Origin: a virus
Virus record (IMG/VR): IMGVR_UViG_3300008120_001328
Span: 1 to 22,527 of that record
Direction: 5' to 3' (one strand)
Length of the DNA stretch: 22,527 nucleotides
Shown here in pieces: positions 7,811-14,457 of this stretch. Made by a program: the position numbers and the translations under genes. A model generated the notes under the pieces. That model did no database searches. It was not told the origin of the DNA and saw only the letters and a program-made list of their open reading frames with translations. Each line of letters begins with the position of its first letter. Positions within the stretch are counted from its first letter, which is position 1.

Positions 7811-8452
7811 ATGACAACCATCGTTGGAATCCAAGGCAAAGGCTGGGGCCTTATAGCAGCGGATTCCTTGATGGTGGCAGGTGGCCAGAAGTTCATAGCA
7901 ACTGGTATGGATAAGGTCATAGAAAAAGGCGAGTATGTATTTGCCTTTGCTGGCGATGCAATCGCCGGGGATATAGCAAACTTTAGTTGGACTCCACCGA
8001 AGATACCTAAGGTGGTCAACTTAGATAAGTTTATGATGACGGATCTTCTTCCATCACTTCGTCAAGCGTATGCAGATTATGGATACGATCCTTCTCCAAA
8101 GAAGGAAGATGGAATGCCTAATGAGGATGCTGGCTTTGATGCCCTTATATGTATCCGTGGCAGGATCTATCAGATAGACAATGACTTCTCTTGGTGCAGA
8201 GATGATCGAGGAATATATGCAGTTGGATCTGGTGGATCCTATGCAGCAGGTTCTCTATCAAGAGCTACGATTTCAATAACGAATACAAAAGTAGCGGCCA
8301 ATGAGGCCAGAAAAGCAATAGAGATTTCCGCTTCGTTTGACATAAACACAGGTGGAAAAGTCAAGGTAATCACTCAAAGGGAGAAGGCAGATGTCAGCAA
8401 AAGGCGAAAAGTACAAGTCCAAAAAGGCAAAGATGAAGCACGAAAAGTCTGA
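7811..8452 (+). CDS. Proteasome/HslV-like Ntn hydrolase
   Basis: 213 residues. After the initiator Met the chain starts Thr-Thr-Ile-Val-Gly, as in HslV and proteasome beta subunits, where Thr1 is the nucleophile. Counting from that Thr, D17 (AADS) and K34 (MDKV) are at the catalytic Asp/Lys positions. The GEYVFAFAGDA strand and the AVGSGGSYAAG loop also match the fold. Such phage enzymes sit in capsid modules and may process head proteins; this is inferred. The last 20 residues (EKADVSKRRKVQVQKGKDEA and on) are strongly basic and overlap the next gene in another frame. The gene is full length for the family. Confidence 0.85.
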   Translation: MTTIVGIQGKGWGLIAADSLMVAGGQKFIATGMDKVIEKGEYVFAFAGDAIAGDIANFSWTPPKIPKVVNLDKFMMTDLLPSLRQAYADYGYDPSPKKEDGMPNEDAGFDALICIRGRIYQIDNDFSWCRDDRGIYAVGSGGSYAAGSLSRATISITNTKVAANEARKAIEISASFDINTGGKVKVITQREKADVSKRRKVQVQKGKDEARKV

Positions 8453-8519
8453 GGGCAAAAAAGAACGCATGATGGAATACGGAAAAAAGGGCAAGAAGAA
8501 GCCCGGAAAGAAGAAATAA
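8391..8519 (+). CDS. 42-residue lysine-rich microprotein
   Basis: An ATG at 8391 preceded by AGGGAG/AAGG opens a 42-codon frame inside the end of the hydrolase gene (62-nt overlap, different frame), ending TAA at 8519. About 40 percent of residues are lysine, with a YGKKGKKKPGKKK C-terminus and hardly any hydrophobic residues. It is probably a disordered nucleic-acid-binding or packaged protein. The Shine-Dalgarno and the TAATG junction to the next gene support expression. Confidence 0.65.
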   Translation: MSAKGEKYKSKKAKMKHEKSEGKKERMMEYGKKGKKKPGKKK

Positions 8520-8677
8520 TGCCAAAGGTCGGAAAGAAAGAATATCCATATACTGCAAAAGGTATGGCTATGGCTAAAGCAGAAGCAAAGAAATCAGGCA
8601 AGAAGATGGTCAGGCTCGTCATGCAAAGAACATTGCAAAAGGAAAGATGTCAGCAGCCTATTGGGCAGATAAGGTGA
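8519..8677 (+). CDS. Basic microprotein, probably frame-disrupted
   Basis: Begins in a TAATG overlap: MPKVGKKEYPYTAKGMAMAK, then a Lys-rich helix. The first 31 codons look genuine. After VR (8612) the in-frame tail (LVMQRTLQKERCQQPIGQIR) is unlike a phage protein. The frame from 8614 reads ARHAKNIAKGKMSAAYWADK and ends at 8685, overlapping the next ATG. A one-base (or 3n+1) loss near 8613 is the simplest reading. Its function is unknown; it is probably DNA- or virion-associated. Confidence 0.6.
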   Translation: MPKVGKKEYPYTAKGMAMAKAEAKKSGKKMVRLVMQRTLQKERCQQPIGQIR

Positions 8678-8685
8678 AATGGTGA
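8614..8685 (+). pseudogene. Out-of-frame C-terminal part of the basic microprotein
   Basis: This 23-codon stretch in the frame one base behind gives a coherent basic/aromatic peptide (RHAKNIAKGKMSAAYWADKV, then KW) with its own stop. It overlaps the next start as ATGGTGA, the normal spacing in this genome, which suggests it is the real C-terminus of the gene starting at 8519, or of a partly deleted neighbour. Confidence 0.5.
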
Positions 8686-8840
8686 AGAAGAAAGCATTCT
8701 GGGATCAGAAGAACCCAAAGAAGAAATCAACCAAACTAACACCTACTCAGAAGGCAAAGGCTAAGGCTCGTGCCAAAGCAGCAGGTCGCAAGTATCCAAA
8801 CCTTGTCGACAATGCGGCAGTTATGAGGAAGGGTAAGTAA
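8679..8840 (+). CDS. 53-residue Lys/Ala-rich basic protein
   Basis: ATG at 8679, stop TAA ending at 8840 in TAATG overlap with the next gene. The N-terminus is Lys-rich with one FWDQKNP motif. A Lys/Ala helix (QKAKAKARAKAAGRKYPNLV) resembles histone-tail-like or packaging-associated peptides. It is the third consecutive very basic product, and together they form a small cluster between the hydrolase and the neck genes. The family is unknown. Confidence 0.65.
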   Translation: MVKKKAFWDQKNPKKKSTKLTPTQKAKAKARAKAAGRKYPNLVDNAAVMRKGK

Positions 8841-9109
8841 TGGCAACAGGTACTAACGGAAGCACATTTACAGCAGAACTTAATCGTCTTGCTAATGGTG
8901 GCACTTATCCAGCGTTACAGAGTTATGTTGATGATGCATTGGCTGCAAACACTTGGGCTGGCACAACTGGTCTGGATGTCGTTGGTGCCTTGAATGTCAA
9001 GGCTGGTAATACCAGACCTAATTACAAAGACCTTCGTGGTGTATGTAATCAACTTGGTGGCACAACCGATAAGGCTCCTGCTGCTGCCCTAAGAGCAAGA
9101 GAGTCATAA
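8840..9109 (+). CDS. Small virion-associated protein, unknown
   Basis: 89 residues, coupled at both ends by TAATG. Composition is Gly/Ala/Thr/Asn-rich with helical LNRLANGGTYPALQSYVDDA and a polar C-terminus ending in RARES. Position directly before the neck-type protein suggests a head-tail or packaged role. No recognised motif. Confidence 0.65.
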   Translation: MATGTNGSTFTAELNRLANGGTYPALQSYVDDALAANTWAGTTGLDVVGALNVKAGNTRPNYKDLRGVCNQLGGTTDKAPAAALRARES

Positions 9110-10011
9110 TGTCAATTACTTTTGGTCAACTCGTAGATAAGGTTGCATTCAATATCCAAAGTGGTGCAGCTCAACAAGAGACTGCTACTTGGATCAATCA
9201 AGCGGCTGGTATCACTTCATCTGCTACCACATTTATTGTGAATGAAACCAACCAGATGGGTCGTGGTCTTATCGAGATTGGTGATGAACTCATCTATGTA
9301 GATAAGGTCGACAACCTAACCAAGACTGTCACCGTTGCACCTTGGGGTCGAGGATTCCGTGGTACTACAGCAGCAACTGCTGCCAATAATGCCAAGGTTC
9401 TTATTGCTCCTGTCTATCCTCGTAAACTCATCAAGGATGCAATCAACGATACTATTCAGGCTTCCTACCCAGAACTCTTTGCAGTAGGAACCCACACCTT
9501 CTCCTTCAACTCAGCAGTAACTACTTACTCGCTTCCAGCGACTACAGAATATGTTCTTGATGTTAAGTGGCAGACCATTGGATCTACTAAAGAATGGCTC
9601 AATGTTCGGCGTTACAATACCGATAAGGTAGCCAACACAACAGAGTTTGCCAATGGCAAGACAATCAATATCTTTGACTCTATCGATCCGGGTCGTACAG
9701 TTCAGGTTGTCTATGCTAAAGCTCCATCAGTACTGACTTCTGATAGTGATGTGTATGAAACCGTTACAGGTTTCCCATCAAGTTCAGTTGACTGTATTAC
9801 ATACGGTGCCATGGCTCGTCTGCTTATGAATATCGATGCAGCTCGAGTACCTGCACAATCTGTCGAGTCAGATATGCTCGATCAAACCAAGCCTATTGGG
9901 GCAGGATCCTCAACGGCTCGGTTCTACCTTGGTCTTTACACTCAGCGACTTCAGCAAGAAGCTGCTGGACTACGAGATCTTTATCCTCCCCGACTCCACT
10001 ATAAGAGGTAA
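9109..10011 (+). CDS. Putative head-tail adaptor / neck protein
   Basis: 300 residues. It opens with a helical SITFGQLVDKVAFNIQSGAA segment, then a beta-rich part with ELIYVDKVDNLTKTVTV and WGRGFRGTTAA. A segment with Pro-Arg-Lys-Leu-Ile-Lys-Asp-Ala-Ile-Asn-Asp-Thr-Ile follows, as in proteins placed after the capsid in podovirus-like genomes. The rest is beta-sandwich-like, with a helical Arg-rich C-terminus (LYTQRLQQEAAGLRDLYPPR). Size, position between head and fibre genes, and domain alternation suggest a connector or neck component. The assignment is by architecture only. Confidence 0.65.
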   Translation: MSITFGQLVDKVAFNIQSGAAQQETATWINQAAGITSSATTFIVNETNQMGRGLIEIGDELIYVDKVDNLTKTVTVAPWGRGFRGTTAATAANNAKVLIAPVYPRKLIKDAINDTIQASYPELFAVGTHTFSFNSAVTTYSLPATTEYVLDVKWQTIGSTKEWLNVRRYNTDKVANTTEFANGKTINIFDSIDPGRTVQVVYAKAPSVLTSDSDVYETVTGFPSSSVDCITYGAMARLLMNIDAARVPAQSVESDMLDQTKPIGAGSSTARFYLGLYTQRLQQEAAGLRDLYPPRLHYKR

Positions 10012-10014
10012 CGA

Positions 10015-11628
10015 ATGGCACAAACTAGATACTATGCCTCAACGGCAAAGCAAGCCTCGCTATCATCCTCAATCGATGGTGTTGTTACCTCGATTACTTT
10101 GGATCTAACGACTGGCTTCCCAACCAACTATCCATATTCTCTGGTTATCGATCCAGATACCAACAAAGAAGAAATCATTACGGTCACTTCTTCTGGTGGT
10201 GGAACGACACTCAATGTCACTCGTGGAGAAGACGGTACCTCAAATGTTGCCCACTCTGCTGGTGCAACAGTTCGTCACATTATTTCGGGTCGTGACTTCA
10301 ATGAATTTTCCGCTCACCTTGGATCAACAGCAAGCCCAACAACATCTGGAATCCACGGCATCACAGGTAATGTTGTTGGTGATACTGATTCACAGACACT
10401 TACAAATAAGAAACTTACAGCTCCAGAAATTCTTGGAGCAGGAGTCGTATTTGAAGGTGCAACTGCCGATGGTTTTGAGACAACCCTTACTGTGGTTGAC
10501 CCAACGGCAGATCGAACAATCACTCTTCCTAATGCCACAGGTACAGTAACCCTTGATGGGGTTGCTTCTACCCTTTCAAGCAAGACACTATCTAGTGCAA
10601 CTTTAGGTACAGACCTTGCTGCTGGTGGTTACAAAGTAACTGGTCTTGGTACTCCATCTGCTAACACAGATGCTGCCACTAAGTCCTATGTAGATACTCA
10701 GATCTCTAACTTGGTTGATGCAGCTCCGGGTGCCTTAGATACCCTCAATGAGTTGGCTGCTGCAATCAATGATGATGCAAGCTTCTCAACCACAGTAACT
10801 AACTCGATTGCAACCAAGGTAGCCAAGGCTGGCGACAGCATGACTGGTGCCTTGTCCATGGGTAATAACAAGATTACTGATCTTGCTACACCTACTGCAT
10901 CTACCGATGCTGTACCTAAGTCTTATATCGATACAGTCTTTGGATCGACTTCTTCTGCTGCTACCTCTGCTACTTCTGCCGCAAACTCTGCATCAAGTGC
11001 AGCAACCTCAGCAAGTTCTGCCGCCACCTCAGCCACTTCGGCTGCTACATCGGCAACTTCAGCAGCAACCTCTGCTTCTTCAGCAGCGACATCGGCTACC
11101 TCAGCAGCCAATAGTTATACCTCAATTACTGGTCTAACAGGTGCTGGCATTGTCCGTGATATGGGATCTATTACAGATGCAGACACAACTACATCGACCT
11201 ATATCAATATCTCAACTATTGCATCTAATGCTCAGACTTCTGCTAATAGTGCAGCTACATCTGCTTCTAGTGCAGCCACAAGTGCAACTTCGGCTGCTAC
11301 ATCGGCAACTAGTGCAAGTACATCTGCATCGTCTGCTTTGACATCTGCTAACTCAGCATCTACTTCAGCATCATCTGCTGCTACAAGTGCAACAAGTGCT
11401 GCTGCAAGTGCTACTGAGGCGGCAGGATATGTAGTTCCATCTCAAACTGGTAATTCTGGCAAATTCTTAACAACAAATGGATCTGCTACATCTTGGGCAG
11501 CCGTTGATGTATTACCATCACAGACTGGCAACTCTGGTAAGTATTTAACAACAAATGGTTCAAGTGCATCTTGGGCATCGATCACTACTGATCCATTGCC
11601 AGATGTATTTATGATGATGGGAGCATAA
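10015..11628 (+). CDS. Tail fibre with Ser/Ala/Thr repeats
   Basis: 537 residues. The N-terminal part (1-120) is beta-rich and probably attaches to the virion. Next come segments usual in phage fibres: TLTNKKLTAPE, DRTITLPNATGTVTL, KVTGLGTPSANTDAATKSYVD, and GALSMGNNKITDLATPTAST. Two long Ser/Ala/Thr/Asn stretches (about residues 310-366 and 405-471) likely form a trimeric rod. The C-terminus carries two copies of a QTGNSGK(F/Y)LTTNG repeat and ends DVFMMMGA. It is probably a receptor-binding or rod-forming fibre acting outside the virion. No chaperone or peptidase domain is seen. Confidence 0.85.
   Translation: MAQTRYYASTAKQASLSSSIDGVVTSITLDLTTGFPTNYPYSLVIDPDTNKEEIITVTSSGGGTTLNVTRGEDGTSNVAHSAGATVRHIISGRDFNEFSAHLGSTASPTTSGIHGITGNVVGDTDSQTLTNKKLTAPEILGAGVVFEGATADGFETTLTVVDPTADRTITLPNATGTVTLDGVASTLSSKTLSSATLGTDLAAGGYKVTGLGTPSANTDAATKSYVDTQISNLVDAAPGALDTLNELAAAINDDASFSTTVTNSIATKVAKAGDSMTGALSMGNNKITDLATPTASTDAVPKSYIDTVFGSTSSAATSATSAANSASSAATSASSAATSATSAATSATSAATSASSAATSATSAANSYTSITGLTGAGIVRDMGSITDADTTTSTYINISTIASNAQTSANSAATSASSAATSATSAATSATSASTSASSALTSANSASTSASSAATSATSAAASATEAAGYVVPSQTGNSGKFLTTNGSATSWAAVDVLPSQTGNSGKYLTTNGSSASWASITTDPLPDVFMMMGA
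10945..11425 (+). repeat. Ser/Ala/Thr low-complexity repeats in the tail fibre gene
   Basis: Two blocks (about 10945-11113 and 11231-11425) of tct/tca/aca/gct codons encode alternating Ser-Ala-Ala-Thr units. Codon choice is varied between units, so the repeat is stronger at protein level than at DNA level. Between them lies a non-repetitive spacer (YTSITGLTGAG to about TIASNAQ). Confidence 0.85.
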
Positions 11629-11629
11629 G

Positions 11630-11833
11630 ATGCCTAGTTCATTTGCAATACAACTGCGTAGAGGCACAACAAGTCAGCACTCTACATTTACAGGTTTGTC
11701 TGGAGAGGTAACAGTCGATACAGACAAAAAGACTATCGTGGTTCACGATGGGTCTACGGCTGGTGGAATACCATTAGCCAAAGCTTCTGAAGCCGGTGGG
11801 GCTTTAGATCCGTTCTTACTCATGGGAGCATAA
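11630..11833 (+). CDS. Stand-alone Mtd-N-terminal-like fibre module
   Basis: 67 residues, ATG one base after the fibre stop. The sequence IQLRRGTTSQHSTFTGLSGE, then VTVDTDKKTIVVHDGSTAGG, closely follows the N-terminal module of major tropism determinant-type receptor-binding proteins, a small beta unit normally fused to a larger adhesin. Here it stands alone and ends with LDPFLLMGA, like the tail of the preceding fibre. It may bridge fibre subunits or be a remnant of a modular fibre. No ribosome site of note was seen beyond coupling. Confidence 0.75.
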   Translation: MPSSFAIQLRRGTTSQHSTFTGLSGEVTVDTDKKTIVVHDGSTAGGIPLAKASEAGGALDPFLLMGA

Positions 11834-11835
11834 AT

Positions 11836-12168
11836 ATGGCATATAAAGTACTTGGTCGCAAGGCTGCGGCCGCAACGACAGAAGAGGAACTTTATACTGT
11901 TCCATCTTCTTCAGCAGCGGTGGTTTCTTCTATTGTGATTGCTAATAGATCAGCATCTGCTCGTACCTATCGTTTGTCTGTAAAGCCAACTTCTGGTACA
12001 ACTATTGCTGATGAACACTACATTGCATATGATGTAGCTATTGCAGCTAATGATTCAGTAGCATTAACTTTGGGAATTACCCTTGCTGCTGGAAATTCAG
12101 TAAGATGCTATGCATCTGCTGCTTCATCGCTTACATTTACAGCTTTTGGTTCTGAACTTTCTGCTTAA
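11836..12168 (+). CDS. Beta-sandwich virion protein, conserved in marine/freshwater phages
   Basis: 110 residues. The order YKVLGRKAAAATTEEELYTVP, VVSSIVIANRSASARTYRLS, ADEHYIAYDVAIAANDSVAL, and GSELSA matches, as I recall, a small beta-rich protein found beside fibres or capsid-decoration genes of aquatic phages. It is likely a structural or decoration component. There is no membrane or catalytic feature. The role is inferred. Confidence 0.72.
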   Translation: MAYKVLGRKAAAATTEEELYTVPSSSAAVVSSIVIANRSASARTYRLSVKPTSGTTIADEHYIAYDVAIAANDSVALTLGITLAAGNSVRCYASAASSLTFTAFGSELSA

Positions 12169-12190
12169 TTACTGAAAGGTAATATCATTC

Positions 12191-13078
12191 ATGGCTATTT
12201 CTAAATTTACAACATCATCAATTAACAATGGTTTATCTAAATACCCATCTGTTAAGGGTGGTAAAACACCAACTGTTGAATGTTTAGTTGTTGCCGGTGG
12301 TGGCGGTGGCGGTTCAGGAGGTGGTGGAGCAGGTGGGTATAGAACAAACACATCATTTGCCATAACCGTAGGTACAGCACTAACTGTAACCGTTGGTGGA
12401 GGTGGAGCTGGAACAAATGGGCCAACAACAAATCGTGGATCTAATGGAAGTAACTCTGTCTTTTCTACGATCACCTCTTCGGGAGGTGGTGGGGGTGGAC
12501 AAGTAAACACTCAGAATGCACAATCAGGCGGTTCTGGCGGTGGTGCTGGTAGAGCAAGCGTTCATACAGGAACTGGCGGAAGTGGAAACTCTGGTGGGTA
12601 TACTCCTGTAGAAGGTTATGCTGGTGCTAATGGAATCAATGCAGCACCATATCCCGGTGGTGGGGGTGGTGGTGCAGGTGGTGCTGGCACAAGCGGTTCA
12701 AGCGGTGGCATTGGGCCATCTGGAACTGGAGGCCCGGGTATTACTAATTCAATAACCGGTTTTGCTGTTGAATACGCCATTGGTGGCGGTGGTGGCGGAA
12801 GTTGGGGTTCCCTTTGTGCTGCTGGCCCATCTGGAGGAACTACAGGATCAGACGGAAGAGAGAATGGAAGAGGAACAAATGCTGCACCAAATACCGGTAA
12901 CGGTGGAGGTGGAGCAGGTGATGCAAATGCTGGCCCTAATGGTGGTTCAGGAATTGTAGTTATTAAATATCCTTCTTACTATGATCCTGCTGCTTCAACT
13001 ACAGGATCTCCAACTGTTACTACTTTTGATGGCTTTAGAGTTTACAAATTTACTGGTGATGGGAGCATTACTTTCTAA
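12191..13078 (+). CDS. Glycine-rich adhesin-like protein, copy 1
   Basis: 295 residues, with an AAGG ribosome site about 10 nt upstream. Residues 30-60 (VECLVVAGGGGGGSGGGGAG) open a glycine-rich region that runs to about residue 265, interleaved with short beta segments such as ALTVTVGGGG and SVFSTITSSGGG. This resembles polyglycine-sandwich adhesin tips of tailed phages (T-even gp38-like) and glycine-rich fibre proteins of aquatic phages. The C-terminus FRVYKFTGDGSITF is shared with the next gene. It probably binds a host surface receptor. The N-terminal 30 residues are conserved with copy 2. Confidence 0.8.
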   Translation: MAISKFTTSSINNGLSKYPSVKGGKTPTVECLVVAGGGGGGSGGGGAGGYRTNTSFAITVGTALTVTVGGGGAGTNGPTTNRGSNGSNSVFSTITSSGGGGGGQVNTQNAQSGGSGGGAGRASVHTGTGGSGNSGGYTPVEGYAGANGINAAPYPGGGGGGAGGAGTSGSSGGIGPSGTGGPGITNSITGFAVEYAIGGGGGGSWGSLCAAGPSGGTTGSDGRENGRGTNAAPNTGNGGGGAGDANAGPNGGSGIVVIKYPSYYDPAASTTGSPTVTTFDGFRVYKFTGDGSITF

Positions 13079-13989
13079 TGGCTAATAGACTATTTTCTAA
13101 ATCATCTATATCTACTGGTGTTAAATTTCCTACTATTAGTGCATCCTCTTTGAGCAAAACACCATATGTTGAATACTTAGTTGTAGCAGGTGGTGGAGGT
13201 GGAGCCGCTGGTGGTGGACTTGGTGGCGGTGGTGGTGCAGGTGGTTATCGTGATGGCAAACTCGCCGTAACTGCTGGGTCTGCATTAACTGTTACTGTTG
13301 GAAACGGTGGTACTGCTGGTACTGGTGGTGGTGCTGGAGGCACAGGTGGTAACTCTGTTTTTTCTACTATCACTTCATCTGGCGGAGGGGGCGGCGGAAA
13401 ATCTGGCGGTTCAACTCCATACGATGGTGGAAATGGTGGATCTGGTGGCGGAGGAGGAGAAAACTCTGGCAATATTGGTTCTGGTGGTCAAGGAAATAAT
13501 GGAACTTATTCGCCAAGCGAAGGACATAATGGCGGAAATGCTGGCACCAATTCTGGTTACTATGCTGGCGGTGGTGGTGGTGGAGCAGGAGCCCCCGGTA
13601 AAGAAGGCACATCAACCAATGGTGGTTTAGGTGGAGATGGAATACAAAGTTCTATAACCGGAACTGCTACTTACTATGCTGGAGGTGGCGGAGGCGGCCC
13701 ATACTCTCGATCATTTGGAACCTGTGCAGGTGGCCAAGGTGGTGGGGGAACTGGAGCAGATAACAATTATTCAGGATCTCCTGCATCAACTGCTGGAACT
13801 GCAAACACAGGCGGCGGTGGTGGTGGCCGTACATCAGGAGATGGCAAAGCTGGAGGATCTGGGATAGTTATTATTCGTTATCCAGATACATATCCAGCAG
13901 CAGCTTCAACAACAGGATCACCAACAGTTACAAATCCAACAGGCTATCGTGTGTATAAATTTACAGGCGATGGATCAATTACCTTCTAA
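13078..13989 (+). CDS. Glycine-rich adhesin-like protein, copy 2
   Basis: 303 residues starting in a TAATG overlap with copy 1. It keeps the same order: a Ser-rich start, YVEYLVVAGGGGGAAGGGLG, ALTVTVGNGG, SVFSTITSSGGG, then a glycine-rich loop region and the end YRVYKFTGDGSITF. The glycine-rich middle differs in loop length and content from copy 1, as expected of a duplicated and diverging receptor-binding tip. The pair could form heteromers or widen host range; that is inference. Confidence 0.8.
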   Translation: MANRLFSKSSISTGVKFPTISASSLSKTPYVEYLVVAGGGGGAAGGGLGGGGGAGGYRDGKLAVTAGSALTVTVGNGGTAGTGGGAGGTGGNSVFSTITSSGGGGGGKSGGSTPYDGGNGGSGGGGGENSGNIGSGGQGNNGTYSPSEGHNGGNAGTNSGYYAGGGGGGAGAPGKEGTSTNGGLGGDGIQSSITGTATYYAGGGGGGPYSRSFGTCAGGQGGGGTGADNNYSGSPASTAGTANTGGGGGGRTSGDGKAGGSGIVIIRYPDTYPAAASTTGSPTVTNPTGYRVYKFTGDGSITF

Positions 13990-14000
13990 GGAGAAAACAA

Positions 14001-14366
14001 ATGGCACATTTCGCAAAGCTTGACGAGAACAACATCGTGCTTGCTGTTCATGTAGTCAACAACGAAGTCATTACTGTAGACGGTGTTGAGTCTGAACAAG
14101 CTGGTATTGATTTCTTAATAGGACTTTATGGACATACCTATTGGAAACAATGTTCATATAATGGATCAATCAGAAAAAATTATCCCGGAACTGGTTTTAC
14201 TTATGATGCATCCAGAGATGCATTTATTTCAGAAAAACCATTTCCCTCTTGGAATCTAAATGAAATTACTTGCCGATGGGAAGCACCTATTGCACAACCA
14301 GTAGACGGAAAAATGTATTCATGGGATGAATCAAATCAGTCTTGGGTTGACATAACACCTGCCTAA
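14001..14366 (+). CDS. Conserved fibre-associated protein (gp-like, 121 aa)
   Basis: 121 residues, ribosome site aaggag at 13988-13993. MAHFAKLDENNIVLAVHVVN, YWKQCSYNGSIRKNYPGTGF, YDASRDAFISEKPFPSWNLN, and W...VDITPA form a recognisable pattern found in small proteins near tail fibre genes of cyanophages and other aquatic phages. The function is unknown; an accessory role in tail or particle assembly is plausible. Confidence in the family pattern is moderate, from memory. Confidence 0.7.
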   Translation: MAHFAKLDENNIVLAVHVVNNEVITVDGVESEQAGIDFLIGLYGHTYWKQCSYNGSIRKNYPGTGFTYDASRDAFISEKPFPSWNLNEITCRWEAPIAQPVDGKMYSWDESNQSWVDITPA

Positions 14367-14457
14367 TTAGTTCGAAACAGAGGCAGTTTCAAGGGTGTCC
14401 TCGCCTAATGTCGTAAGTAAGAACCCTTATCAATCTTTCTAACCCAAGGAGTCTGGC
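14367..14457. other. Short intergenic segment with two small inverted repeats
   Basis: GAAAC (14374-14378) pairs with GTTTC (14386-14390), and AAGGGT (14391-14396) with ACCCTT (14423-14428) across a long loop. No T-run follows. It is the only clear gap in the tail block, just before the AAGGAG site of a GTG-started gene, so it may be an mRNA processing or attenuation site. Confidence 0.3.

Noticed and set aside
10923-11111. Minus-strand Ala/Glu/Val-repeat frame in the fibre gene
   Set aside because: Mirror of the Ser/Ala repeat codons; no start context.
12169-12510. Minus-strand Pro-rich reading frame
   Set aside because: It is the reverse shadow of glycine-rich codons (GGN read backward as NCC); no ribosome site or independent support.
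14347-14369. Promoter-like TTGACA with TAATTA
   Set aside because: Only 11 bp between the hexamers, far from the usual 16-18.
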